NCBI RefSeq assembly: GCF_037325665.1
Contig: NC_090253.1
Coordinates: 17,821,496 to 17,885,495, forward strand
Direction of reading: 5' to 3'
Origin: Littorina saxatilis
Lineage: Eukaryota > Mollusca > Gastropoda > Littorinimorpha > Littorinidae
DNA length: 64,000 nt
The notes under the pieces are model-generated. The model saw only the letters and a program-made list of their open reading frames with translations, did not search any database and was not told the DNA's origin. This document shows, one piece after another, positions 25,301 through 36,469 of the stretch (the stretch's first letter is position 1; every line of letters starts with the position of its first letter). Both the position numbers and the translations under genes were made by a program.

Positions 25301-26419
25301 CTTACTCCGAGTACACTTTTCGTACGAGAAAAGAACTCCCCAAGGCACGAAAAAAGTACTCCCTCCACGAAATTTTTACTCCCCATTTTTTTTACTTCCA
25401 GTAAAAATCTCGTACACAAAAATGGGATGCGGGCGAAGGGATAATGCCAATAAGTGATCTCGCGCACACGAATGTCGCGCTACCCTCCCTCCACCCCTTC
25501 CACCACCAAGACTAACAGGGGACAAGGGAGTAACAATTTCGTACACCTGGCATGGGAGGTTAAATTGCTCGTGTTGGGGTGAAGTAATTTATTCGTTATT
25601 GACTCGTCAGGGGAGTAACATTTTTGTACGAAATGTTTATTCGGAACTCACCTGTTTTGGGGAGTAATTTTCTCGTGCAATGGGGGAGTGCTTTTTTGTG
25701 AAGGGAGTAACTTTTTCGTACGAAATGTTTACTCCGGAGTAAAAATCTCGTGGGAGTAATTTTCTCGTGTTACACCGGTGTCCTTGTCATCTTTCCGCTG
25801 TCTTGCCTCCGTGAGATCTTTGTGATGTTCAGTGTTTGAGTCACCATGGGTGAAGGATACCATCCACTGGTTCACTGCAGCGCAAGACGGCATGGAGAGC
25901 AACCAAACAAGCCGCCGGAGTTCACCCATTCCCCTGCCTCTCGTGAGCCCGCCACTTGACTTGAGGGAACACATCAAAGTCTGCTCTATCGTCAGATCGC
26001 ATGACAGTCCCGCCCAAAAACGTTGACTCCGTCGGATGACATGATGTCCAGCCATGAAGTCCCTGTACACGTCGGGGTGTGTCTCGGACAACTGCATCAT
26101 CTGTTGGAGGTATAACCTTGCGGACTTGGCATATAGGCGATGACCAGAACCAGCAAAAAATGGCAGCATCATTGAAACAGCTGACAGGTGAAGCTGAAAA
26201 TTACCCGTTCTCTCTGCTTTGATGGCAGTTTGCAGAAGTCCAACCATTTCAATGTAGAGCAGCCAAAGCTTGCTGGTTCTGCTTTTGCAAGCCTCTTTGA
26301 GTGTTTGAACCTTGTCCACAATGCGACCTACAGCTGAATCAGCAGCGGCCTCCTTGGCGTCAGCGGACGCAGGAGATGACGTGAGCTTACATGGTTTGAT
26401 GTGGGATGTTTGGGGGAGC

Positions 26420-26491
<72 letters not shown>

Positions 26492-28404
26492 TCTCTATTT
26501 TCCTGCTTAAATGTGAATATTTTTTTGAACAGCTGATCAAGAACACAACAGAGAATAAGATCGATGTTGAGTAGGTCTCGGATCATCCCCATGGGTTCTC
26601 GAAACAAGAACCGTCAACAACCAGCCAACCGACTCTTTTTTCCACTGTTTCGCAGGCACGCACTGGCTGTGGGAAATCATCTCCATGCTGCTGGCAGGCG
26701 AAGCGGACTACGAACCACGCGCCAAGGAGCTTCTCATGCTGGACGTGACTCCGGTCAAGAAGCTCCGCAAGCTGCCCGGGCCACGCGTGCTCAACACGCA
26801 CCTGCCCTTCTCCATGCTGCCCGCGTGCAACATGCGCGCGCGGCGCGTGAAGGTGGTGCACGTGTACCGCAACCCGCGTGACGTCATGGTGTCGATGTAC
26901 TATCACCTGAGGCAGTTCAGCCTTGTGCAGACTGAAAGCTTGCATCAGTTCTGCAAGGCTTTCCTCGCTGGCACAGGTACGTCAACATCCGTTTTTAACA
27001 TTCAGATTATTTCAAATCACGGTGGGAGAAAGGTGACACCATTCACAGTGATAAATCTTTCGAAAATGACCAAATTTGAAGTGCCCTTTTTGTGGAATTT
27101 GAGGATGAAATTAAATATTTGCAACATCCCTGAGGTTGTGAGAACTCTACAAGAAAAAAACCAACTGAATCTGGACACACCATTTGCACGGGATGCATCT
27201 GACTTTCATTGTTCCCTGACTCAGACTTTCTTTTCCTTCATGTTTACATCTCAAAACGCACGTCAAATTGCCGTAATTTAGGCTTCAACAAAGTCACATA
27301 TTTCTTTGTTTATTTGTTTTTGCTCATTGTGTTTTGTTTTCTAAATCCGGATTAAACTGAACTTGAATTGCAAAAGTCGCTGAGTGGCTTAGTAAAGTTG
27401 TCATACAAAAGATACACACTGATTAGCCTAAATATCAATACATAAATAAATAAATAGATAAAAAAAATAATCAAAAGTAACTAAATGAATAAATAAACAA
27501 GAATACATAAATGAATAAATAATTTATCATGATAAATAAATGAATGAATTGATAAAGAAATGAACAAATGATAAATGAATAAATAAATAATTTTTTAAAA
27601 AGTACGCTTACCGTCACATGCCTCACATACAGAAACAAGGTCGGCAGGAAAAACAAGTCGCGTAAGGCGAAAATACAACATTTAGTCAAGCTGTCGAACT
27701 CACAGAATGAAACTGAACGCAATGCAATTTTTCAGCAAGACCGTATACTCGTAGCATCGTCAGTCCACCGCTCGTGACAAAGGCAGTGAAATTGACAAGA
27801 AGAGCGGGGTAGTAGTTGCGCTGAGAAGGATAGCACGCTTTTCTGTACCTCTCTTCGTTTTAACTTTCTGAGCGTGTTTTTAATCCAAACATATCATATC
27901 TATATGTTTTTGGAATCAGGAACCGACAAGGAATAAGATGAAAGTGTTTTTAAATCGATTTCGGAAATTTTACTTTGATAATAATTTTAATATTTTTAAT
28001 TTTCAGAGCTTGTTTTTAATCCGAATATAACATATTTATATGTTTTTGGAATCAGAAAATGATGAAAAATAAGATGAACGTAAATTTGGATCGTTTTATA
28101 AAAAAATAATTTTAATTACAATTTTCAGATTTTTAATGACCAAAGTCATTAATTAATTTTTAAGCCACCAAGCTGAAATGCAATACCGAAGTCCGGCCTT
28201 TGTCGAAGATTGCTTGGCCAAAATTTCAATCAATTTGATTGAAAAATGAGGGTGTGACAGTGCCGCCTCAACTTTTACAAAAAGCCGGATATGACGTCAT
28301 CAAAGACATTTATCGAAAAAATTAAAAAAATGTCCGGGGATGTCATACCCAGGAACTCTCATGTCAAATTTCATAAAGATCGGTCCAGTAGTTTACTCTC
28401 AATC

Positions 28405-28473
<69 letters not shown>

Positions 28474-29252
28474 CACACCCTCGTCTCGATTCCCCCCTCT
28501 ACGTTAAAACATTTAGTCAAAACTTGACTAAATGTAACAAGTCGCGTAAGGCGAAATTACTACATTTTGTCAAGCTGTGGAACTCACAGAATGAAACTGA
28601 ACGTAGTCCGCCGCTAGTGCAAAAGGCAGTGAAAGTGACAAGCCTTTTGGCGCAGCAGCGGTTGCGCTGTGCTTCATTGCACGCTTTACTGTACCTCTCT
28701 TCGTTTTAACTTTCTGAGCGTGTTTTTAATCCAAACATATCATATCTATATGTTTTTGGAATCAGGAACCGACAAGGAATAAGATGAAATTGTTTTTAAA
28801 TCGATTTCGGAAATTTAATTTTGATCATATTTTTTATATTTTTTTATTTTCAGAGCTTGTTTTTCATCCAAATATAACATATTTATATGTTTTTGGAATC
28901 AGAACATGATAAAGAATAAGATTAACGTAAATTTGGATCGTTTTATAAATGTTTTTTTTTTTTTACAATTTTCAAATTTCTAATGACCAAAGTCATTTAA
29001 TCAATTTTTAAGCCACCAAGCTGAAATGCAATACCGAAGTCCGGCCTTCGTCGAAGACTGCTTGGCCAAAATTTCAATCAATTTGATTGAAAAATGAGGG
29101 TGTGACAGTGCCGCCTCAACTTTTACAAAAAGCCGGATTTGACGTCATCAAAGACATTTATCGAAAAAAAGAAAATAATGTCCGGGGATATCATACCCAG
29201 GAACTCTCATGTCAAATTTCATAAAGATCGGTCCAGTAGTTTAGTCTGAATC

Positions 29253-29290
<38 letters not shown>

Positions 29291-31801
29291 CACACACACA
29301 CATACACCACGACCCTCGTCTCGATTCCCCCCTCGATGTTAAAACATTTAGTCATAACTTGACTAAATGTAAAAAAGAAGAATTTCTTCAGTTCTGTGCT
29401 CTCTCAATGTCGCTCTCGCTTTCTTTCGCTCGTTAGAAAACATTCAAGGCTAGCGGGAAAAAACAGGATAGATTTTGTTGCAGTAAACAAATGAAATGTA
29501 TCCAATGTCCACCTTCCACCACATCGGGTTCACACAGCGACTTGAATTATTTAGTAAATACGTACTAGCATTGTAGCTTAGTAGCATCCATCGAGTTGAA
29601 ATGCTTTTTGGACGAGTTTCTTGCTTTGTTTCAGTGATGTACGGTCACTACGCCCACTACCTGAATCAGATGGACACTTTCATCAAACAGAATGCTGATT
29701 TGCCAGTGTTCAATATATCATACGAGGAAATGAAGCAGGTATAAGGTTACAGCGTGTGCGTGTCGAACGGCAAACTCTCAAGAAACAGCCTTCCTTTCAC
29801 TTGTTGATTGTGCAGAGTGCATTTATTTTTACATTAAAATTTTAGTCAAGTTTTGACTAAATGTTTTAACATAGAGGGGGAATCGAGACGAGGGTCGTGG
29901 TGTATGTGTGTGTGTCTGTCTGTCTGTGCGTGTGTGTGTGTAGAGCGATTCAGACCAAACTACTGGACTGATCTTTATGAAATTTGACATGAGAGTTCCT
30001 GGGAATGATATCCCCGGACATGTTTTTCTTTTTTTCGATAAATACTTTTGATGACGTCATATCCGGCTTTTTGTAAAAGTTGAGGCGGCACTGTCACACC
30101 CTCATTTTTCAATCAAATGGATTGACATTTTTGTAAAGCAATCTTCCACGAAGGCCGGACTTCGGTATTGTATTTCAGCTTGGTGGCTTAAAAACTAATT
30201 CATGACTTTGGTCATTAAAAATCTGAAAATTGTAATAATTTTTTATTTTTATATAAAACGATACAAATTTACGTTAATCTTATTTTACATCATTTCCTGA
30301 TTCCAAAAACATATAAATATGTTATATTTGGATTAAAAACAAGCTCTGAAAATTAAAAATATAAAAATTATGATCAAAATTAAATTTCCGAAATCGATTT
30401 AAAAACAATTTCATCTTATTCCTTGTCGGTCTCTGATTCCAAAAACATATATATATGATATGTTTGGATTAAAAACACGCTCAGAAAGTTAAAACGAAGA
30501 GAGGTACAGAAAAGTGTGCTATGCAGCACAGCGAAACCACTACCGCGCTGAACAGGCTCGTCAGTTTCACTCCGTTTTGCACAAGCGGCGGACTATGGTC
30601 ATTGTGAAAAAATGCAGTGCGTTCAGTTTCATTCTGTGAGTTCCACAGCTTGACTAAATGTAGTAATTTCGCCTTACGCGACTTGTTTATTGTTGTTGTT
30701 ATTGTTGATGTTGATGTTCTTGTTGTCGATGTTTTTGATGTTATTTTGTTTGCTTGATCGATTTCGCATATTAATACAGGTGTCAGTCACAAAATTAATT
30801 CTGCAAAATAAAAATAAAAATAGTTTGCACTGAAGGTAGTCAAAAAGGCAGATGTAACATGTAGCGCTTTTCGTGTCAGTGATGACGTCATCAAGGAGCA
30901 CTGTCTTGGCAGTACATCTTGATACGCAATCTACTCAACAGTTAGTGAGAATTTTTCCGTATCAAACGCAGGTTCAACAGAACACCATCATAAAGTAGAA
31001 ACTGATCGGTAATTAAATGCCTGCACGCTCGCCGGTTGAGGCCCTGCAATGGGCGGCACATGAACTCAACGCCCGGTAAAAGTGAACCAATTTTCAGGCA
31101 TGTAGCATTCTACTGATTGTAAATAGCATTATTTTGTAAACCAATAGTGTCGAATGCGCAGACGTCTCTGTCGACTGGCATCTTAACAAGAAGAAAGTCG
31201 CGCGGTTTTCGGTAGCTTACTTTTCCGTCCGTGACATGAAAAGTGCTGCATCTTTTATCTGCCGTTACCTTTTGGTATATAAAGTGTCCACGGATGCTCG
31301 CATTCAACACAAAAGTCTGAGCAGATCTGTGAGTATTAACATGATTAATAATTATGACGGAAAGAAAATTATCTTTGAATTGGTGAACGGAACATGAAGG
31401 ACTTTAACAGTTTAGATAAAGATGAGCACGCTGCTCCACGTGACGTGATAACGATAAAACGAAGCGCCATAAATAACCGGTAAGATTTCAACACCTCGAA
31501 AAATAAGAAGCTCGCTGAATGTCCAGGAATAGGTTCAAATCTTCCGTGCTCATGCACTTCACTGTAATGTTTGTGATGATGCCCATAAAGGCACTGGATT
31601 TTGACATTTCGATATTTACCGAATTTACTAATAGTGAACAAAGCTGTGCTTTGTAGCTAAAAATGTTTTAGGGAAGAGTTTGACCGACAAAAAAACAAGC
31701 AAATTAAACTGGGGCATTGAAGTTTACAGAAGAGGCACGGTATCATAGTACCTGTTGTCGGAATCGCGTTTTAAGTTGTTTATCTAATGTACGTGTTTCC
31801 G

Positions 31802-31851
<50 letters not shown>

Positions 31852-31932
31852 TGTGTGTTAGTGCGTGTGTATGTGTGCGCGTGTGTGTGTATGCATGTAC
31901 ATGTGTGTAATTGTGTGTGTGTGTGTATTTGG

Positions 31933-31972
<40 letters not shown>

Positions 31973-32727
31973 TTGTTTGTGTGTGTGTGTGTACGTGTGT
32001 TGAGGCAAACGTTTAGACCAAGACAATTGGGTTTTTTTGCTCGGCTTCGTCTTTGCGTATGTTTTCTCCACAATTTTTAAAAGCTTTTTATTTATGATCT
32101 CGCGTTTTGTTCTATTTCAAGAATCCACACAGCATCGTGAGAAAACTAGCGGAGTATCTGGAAGTGAACACATCAGAAGCTCTGATCGCAGACATCGTGG
32201 AGGCATGCACCTTTAACAAGATGAAAAAGGTGGATGAAGCCAAGGAACAGATCCGATTTCTTGGCCTGGAACTTGGACAGAAGCTATACAGAAAAGGTAA
32301 AAAAAAATATTTTAAAAAAAAGAATAGAGAAAAGAGAAAAAAAATGTTGTGAACGTCATTAAACTCGTATTGCTTTCTGTACTGGTAAACAATGCTGAAT
32401 TTATTTCGTTTAATTATGACAGACGTATTCAGCAAAAAAAATCCAAATCTCCATAGGAAGCAGTCAGGCTGTTACATATCGGTGTGTATCCAAAAGAAAT
32501 AGTGCTTTTATCCCAACAATTCTGCGGCGGTTAACACGATCGTAGGCCCAACGACGAAGGAAGATACATGTAACCTTACACTAATTGCTTTCTGTTTTGT
32601 TTGTTCACTAACAGGTGAGGTGGGCGACTGGGGAAACCACCTGAACGAGGAGGAAGCTGATACCTTTGATAGAGAATTCCAGAAGGATCTACAAACAGGC
32701 CGGTTTCAGTTTCAGTACACAATCTGA
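22143..32727 (+). CDS. Cytosolic sulfotransferase (SULT1-like), five coding exons
   Basis: The family transfers a sulfonate group from PAPS to hydroxyl or amine groups of small molecules in the cytosol. Coding exons are 22143-22332, 26656-26976, 29635-29738, 32122-32296 and 32615-32727. All introns are GT-AG, phases agree, and the product is 300 residues, usual for the family (about 295). Visible motifs are the 5'-phosphosulfate loop YPKAGTHW (residues 60-67), catalytic His112 in NTHLP, the 3'-phosphate motif RNPRDVMVSMYYH (135-147, with the expected Arg135 and Ser143), and RKGEVGDW (262-269). I start at the Met of MTAQLL because it gives the family's usual N-terminus; an in-frame Met lies at 22098. 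Substrate cannot be told from sequence. Intron 1 holds a decayed exon-2 copy and an antisense fossil gene, and introns 2 and 3 hold family-1 elements. Confidence 0.93.
22819..22876 (+). pseudogene. Decayed second copy of sulfotransferase exon 2 (5' part)
   Basis: After an intact CAG acceptor (22816-22818) comes GCACTCATTGGTTGTAGTAA. That matches the start of the true exon 2, which has GCACGCACTGGCTGTGGGAA, and the match continues through ATGCTG, TTGGCAAGCGA and GGCGGACTGCGAACC. The frame meets TAG right after the THWL codons. It lies 487 bp downstream of exon 1, while the working exon 2 is about 3.8 kb further on. A remnant of an internal or gene-level duplication is the simplest reading. Confidence 0.8.
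23421..25023 (-). pseudogene. Decayed PIN-like nuclease + CXC-domain gene, 3' part
   Basis: Minus-strand coding sequence antisense to the sulfotransferase. It shows a PIN/FEN-like nuclease region (VVFDGYFGGPSTKD, then HAQEDADCVIVQVAL, then an acidic VGEDTDLL-type stretch) and a C-terminal Tesmin/TSO1-like cysteine block (CGCTTDCSSQRCSCRKVGL and CTTACGQCRG) followed by an acidic tail. From memory, this domain pair occurs in multicopy gene families of cnidarians, molluscs and arthropods, often regarded as element-borne; I cannot confirm that here. The frame is broken in a handful of places and interrupted by two later insertions, so it is a fossil. The rest of the gene lies at 25779-26395. Confidence 0.7.
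25037..25193 (-). mobile_element. Retroposed fragment (SINE/LINE tail) with 13-bp target duplication
   Basis: A 157-bp insertion inside the fossil PIN/CXC gene. It is flanked by identical TCTCAAAAGGGTT at 25024-25036 and 25194-25206. Read on the minus strand it ends in AGCTAACTAACT, like the short-repeat tail of a non-LTR retroposon. It includes a GGGTCCGCTGGACCC palindrome. Confidence 0.85.
25235..25778. mobile_element. TIR element with CCGGTGTAACACGA ends, inserted in the fossil gene
   Basis: Perfect 14-bp inverted ends (CCGGTGTAACACGA and TCGTGTTACACCGG) bound a 544-bp non-coding element rich in ACTCCGGAGTAAA-type and CGTACGAAA-type palindromes. TG lies on both sides, a probable 2-bp target duplication. 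It sits inside the coding part of the PIN/CXC fossil and so is younger than that gene. Confidence 0.85.
25779..26395 (-). pseudogene. Decayed PIN/CXC-family gene, 5' part
   Basis: Minus-strand coding sequence continuing the fossil on the other side of the two insertions. Motifs include LYIEMVGLLQTAIKAERTG, ARLYLQQMMQL, RRSQRFWAGLSCDLTIEQ and GGLTRGRGMGELRRL. From memory this block (FWAGLS...IEQ, GGLTRGRGM, W-LSMP) accompanies the same multicopy family. Its 5' boundary near 26395 is followed by the (GT)n tract, only about 260 bp from working sulfotransferase exon 2. Confidence 0.65.
26421..26491. repeat. (GT)n microsatellite, ~35 units
   Basis: Almost pure GT repeat in sulfotransferase intron 1, about 165 bp before exon 2. 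Confidence 0.97.
26656..26976 (+). CDS. Sulfotransferase exon 2
   Basis: Encodes Gly64 to residue 170 plus one base: the rest of the PAPS loop (GTHW), catalytic NTHLP and RNPRDVMVSMYYH. Acceptor is TTTCGCAG and donor ACAG|GTACGT. It is more GC-rich than the surrounding introns. Confidence 0.93.
27420..27600. repeat. AT-rich (AAATAAATG)n-like simple repeat
   Basis: Irregular AAATAAATGAATAA units in sulfotransferase intron 2, just before two tandem family-1 elements. Confidence 0.8.
27652..28536 (+). mobile_element. Family-1 asymmetric-end element, copy d (first of a tandem pair)
   Basis: Full length; begins AACAAGTCGCG and ends at the ACATTTAGTCA/TGACTAAATGT palindrome. The microsatellite is an unusually long (CA)n. 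Subfamily with the GAGCGG/CAAGAAGAGCGGGG box. The next copy starts immediately after its terminal TGTA. Confidence 0.88.
28537..29373 (+). mobile_element. Family-1 asymmetric-end element, copy e (second of a tandem pair)
   Basis: Full length, same orientation as copy d and abutting it with no spacer. It is intermediate between the two subfamilies and clearly diverged from copy d, so the pair is not a simple recent duplication. It seems to be an insertion exactly at the end of another copy. Confidence 0.88.
29635..29738 (+). CDS. Sulfotransferase exon 3
   Basis: Encodes residues 171-205 (VMYGHYAHYL to ISYEEMKQ). Acceptor is GTTTCAG and donor CAG|GTATAAG, phase 0. It matches the region before the FxYEDMKKDP-type stretch of known sulfotransferases. 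Confidence 0.9.
29830..30688 (-). mobile_element. Family-1 asymmetric-end element, copy f
   Basis: Full-length copy in sulfotransferase intron 3, with its AACAAG end at 30682-30687 (as CTTGTT). One arm of the terminal palindrome has a small insertion (ACATTAAAATTTTAGTCAA). It is close to copies b and g. Confidence 0.88.
31803..31995. repeat. (GT)n microsatellite with interruptions
   Basis: Several pure GT blocks separated by TATG/TACATG interruptions in sulfotransferase intron 3, ending about 125 bp before exon 4. Confidence 0.95.
32122..32296 (+). CDS. Sulfotransferase exon 4
   Basis: Encodes residues 206-263 (NPHSIVRKLAEYLEV to KLYRK). Acceptor is TTTCAAG and donor AAAAG|GTAAAA. The AEYLEV and FNKMKK segments align with the usual FLG and F..MK of the family. 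Confidence 0.9.
32615..32727 (+). CDS. Sulfotransferase exon 5 (C-terminal)
   Basis: Completes RKGEVGDWGNHL, the adenine/3'-phosphate binding motif. The FDREFQKDL segment follows and then the stop at 32725-32727. Acceptor is CACTAACAG. Confidence 0.92.
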
Positions 32728-33741
32728 TCACAGTGTTTCTTAGGGATATGTTTTACAAATTGCTGTTATTTGCCTTGGGTGTTTGATTGTTTTGTTTCTA
32801 TTGTTTTCCTCAGGTGTTTGCTTTTGAATGTTTTTTTTTAATTTATTTTTTATTTTTCATTTGTTGTTGTTTGTTCTTGATTGTTTGCTTTATTTTTTAC
32901 CGTTTCTTTTGACTCCCTTCGTAAATAACTTATATGTTTCTTTTCCGTGGACAGTTCCAGACGACTAGCCTCGTTAAGGTCAAAACGATGTCTGATTGTT
33001 TTTACTTCGATTTAAGAATAAGTTAAAGTAATTTTCATGTACGCAGAGTGTTCTATGTGGCCTTACCCGATTTCTGTGAAGACGGTTGTTTGATCGGAAA
33101 AGCCAGCAGAAGCATTTGTTGATTTCATGATCTCGGCAACTGTTTTGCGAACTTACATGACAACATGGACTATATACACTAATTTGTTTCGCAGTTTGGT
33201 TTGTGTAAATACATCAGAGATGAAATTGTTAAAAGAATTGCCCGAAAGCATGCCCCGTCGGGAACAAATGTCAAAATAAATAACGTAAAATCGTTCAATC
33301 TGGTGCAATCTGTGGATTTCACGAATGATCTTTGGCCTTTGATGAATGACGGAAATACCAACTGGGAATCGCGGAGAAATATAATGCCTTTTGATAATAC
33401 AACAGTCTGAATAATGCTCAACTCAATGTTTAGCTTTGTGTTTCTTTTTCACTAAGACGTTTTTCTTCTTCTTGTTTTGTTTTGCGTTCATGTGTTTCTG
33501 ATATATGTGAAAAGAAGCTGATACTGTTTTGAGGATCAAGGACTCTCATTGTTTATTCCATGCCTTCTTTGTCTGGGTCGATTTTTGTGGTAGCGAGTGT
33601 TTGTCAGCGAAAACGTCATCGTTAACATGTGCCTAATATGGTTTCATATCCCACTTCGAGTAAATAAGTGTTGATATAATAATCTTCACATTTTTTTTTA
33701 TATCGCGCGGTATTGAACATTACCAGGAATAAAAAAAAATC

Positions 33742-33810
<69 letters not shown>

Positions 33811-34210
33811 TCTAAATAGAAATGCTAAATATTTCAATACATTTCTAAGATCATAATAAAAAATCCAGAAGAAAAAATCAGCATCATTATTTGCTCTTTA
33901 TAAACCTAAAACGCTACCGACAGAGAAAGTTAGTGAAACACTGTCAGTCACACCATATCCAAAACCAAACCACACCATATTAGGGAACTGCGTTTATTTA
34001 TGATAACGTATGCAGCAAACAGAGGTCAAATGCATATGAACTCGTATGATCAAAACAAAACTTAAAACTGTGCGGCGAAAATAGTAAACAAAACAAAACT
34101 AGAGCAGAAAGAACTGCCGGTCAGATCAACAATAAAGCTAGGGTACTTAAAAACACACAAAAAGACAAATAGCGATTTTGTTTTAGAGGCAAAAAGTTAA
34201 AAATAGATTT

Positions 34211-34249
<39 letters not shown>

Positions 34250-34838
34250 GCAATACAAACAAACAAACAAACCAAACTAACAAACAAAAGAACGGTGCGC
34301 CAAAATTAGTCAAAACTAGAACATATATAGAACAAAATAAGTTCAGAAATAAAGACTAGTCCAAAAATAACTTGCCACTTTGTGTGAGAACAGAGTATAT
34401 ACAGCAAGCCGCAGCACTGTAAGATGATCCTCACGATGTAACCAGTGAACGCTCTGCGTGGTTTGTAAACCAGCATTAATCAAAAGGCACGAGGAATAAT
34501 TTACAGAACCAATATCGGGTACTTTAGTTCAATGACAAAGCAGTAGCTGTATTCTAATACATGTTTTTTCAACAACCTTCAAATGTATGCAATCACAATC
34601 GATGATGGTTGGCCATTTCTTCTGGTTATTTTCGTAAACCCCGATAAAATACCGGGAACTTCCGGTTGACGCGAAAGTTGGTGTAACATATTCCCTTGGA
34701 AATAGATGGCAGATCCTAAGCCGCGGGTACCCAACATTACCGATAAACACTATACTAGGGACATTGTTATAGTTAGACAAATTATGTCACATACAAAAAG
34801 TCGCCAATTCGACAACTTTCTGTGCAGTATGGGCGTTT
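32728..34838. other. Sulfotransferase 3' flank and gene-free spacer
   Basis: T-rich 3' flank, probably the untranslated region at first. An AATAAA lies near 33275. (AC)n tracts lie at 33747-33809 and 34213-34247. No other gene is supported. Confidence 0.5.
33747..33809. repeat. (AC)n microsatellite
   Basis: Pure AC repeat of about 31 units. Confidence 0.97.
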
Positions 34839-35686
34839 TACATTTACTCAAGTTTTGACTAAATGTTTTAACATAGAAGGGGAATCGAGACGAGGGTCGT
34901 GGTGTATGTGTGTGTGTCTGTCTGTGCGTGTGTGTGTGTAGAGCGATTCAGACTAAACTACTGGACCGATCTTTATGAAATTTGACATGACAGTTCCTGG
35001 GAATGATATCCCCGGACTTGTTTTTTTTTCTTCGATAAATACCTTTGATGACGTCATATCCGGCTTTTTGTAAAAGTTGAGGCGGCACTGTCACACCCTC
35101 ATTTTTCAATCAAATTGATTGAAATTTTGGCAAAGCAATCTTCGACGACGGCCGGGGTTTGGTATTGCATTTCAGCTTGGTGGCTTAAAAACTAATGAGT
35201 GAGTTTGGTCATTAAAAATCGGAAACTTATAATTAATTTTTTTGTTTTATTAAACGATCCAAAAACAATTTCATCTTATTCTTCGTTATTGTCTGATTCC
35301 AAAAACATATAAATATGTTATATTTGGATGAAAAACAAGCTCTGAAAATTACAAATATAAAAATTATGATCAAAATTAAATTTCCGAAATCGATTTAAAA
35401 ACAATTTCATCTTATTCCTTGTCGGTTCCTGATTCCAAAAACATATAGATATGATATGTTTGGATTAAAAACACGCTCAGAAAGTTAAAACGAAGAGAGG
35501 TACAGAAAAAACGTGCTATGCAGCACAGCGAAACCACTACCGCGCTGAACAGGCTCGTCAGTTTCACTCCGTTTTGCACAAGCGGCGGACTACGGTCATT
35601 GTGAAAAAATGCAGTGCGTTCAGATTCATTCTGTGAGTTCGACTGAGCTTGACTAAATGTAGTATTTTCGCCTTACGCGACTTGTT
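34839..35686 (-). mobile_element. Family-1 asymmetric-end element, copy g
   Basis: Full-length copy with the shorter internal spacer variant between the two ~95-bp segments. AACAAG end at 35680-35685 (as CTTGTT). A T/C-rich tract follows directly. Confidence 0.87.
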
Positions 35687-35892
35687 TTCTTCTTCTTTTT
35701 GTGGCTGAAGTCATTTTGTAACTGACATCTATTTCTATCTGCAAAATTAATTCAACAACAATAAAATATGGGCTGTTTTTCTTTTCGTTTTTGCTGAAGT
35801 AATTTGGTAATATAACTGACATCTATTTCTATGTGAAAAATTAATTCAACAACAAAATCCCCACACGCACACAAATCATCCAGACTGTAAAT

Positions 35893-36420
35893 ATTCAATC
35901 AATCAATCAATCAATATGAAGCTTACATAGCGCGTATTCCGTGGGTACAGTTCTAAGCGCTTGTCGAAGAGTTGTCAACACAGGACTAACAAAGAAACTA
36001 ACATCTACAGCTACAGACGGACACGAACCCTATCACACACTAGCAAACCCTGATAAACATACAACAAACAACTGTTTAACAACAATGTACACATCAATAG
36101 CTAGGTCCAAACAAAATAATATTAAACACAAAGAAAACACCTCTCACAGAGCACAGCACAAGAATGTCTTTTGGGGCACAACACATCACGTCGAACATGA
36201 AAGTCGCAGCCAGCTACGGGAAGAACTGAGTCTTCAACCTACTCTTGAACGCGTCAAGAGAGGGGCTCTGGCGAAGCTCAAGCGGCAGGGAGTTCCAGAC
36301 GGAGGGGCCCGCGGAGGGGAATGCAAGCTGACCAGCAGATGCGAGTTTCGAGCGAGGGATGTGAAGGCGGAGTGGGTCAGCAGCAGAACGAAGGGGACGG
36401 TCGGAGGGCTGGGTGTACAG
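35893..36420 (-). pseudogene. LINE 3' end, 5'-truncated, with (TTGA)n tail
   Basis: On the minus strand the coding part ends WNSLPLELRQSPSLDAFKS, then RLKTQFFP and a stop near 36215. The WNSLP...S...FK..L pattern is the common C-terminus of several invertebrate non-LTR element proteins. About 320 bp of 3' untranslated sequence follow, ending in ATACGCGCTATGTAAGC and a (TTGA)n tail (35893-35915). Another copy of just this 3' end is at 49937-50002. Confidence 0.75.
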
Positions 36421-36469
36421 GTATTTGGTATATTTGGTATGTGTCCAAGTGGAGTGATGTTATCCAATT

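Noticed and set aside
26685-27281. 198-codon ORF as a separate intronless sulfotransferase
   Set aside because: It is exon 2 read through its donor into the intron; the other exons join in phase.
33201-33410. 69-codon + strand ORF after the sulfotransferase
   Set aside because: Lies in the probable 3' flank, resembles no family and has no splice signals.
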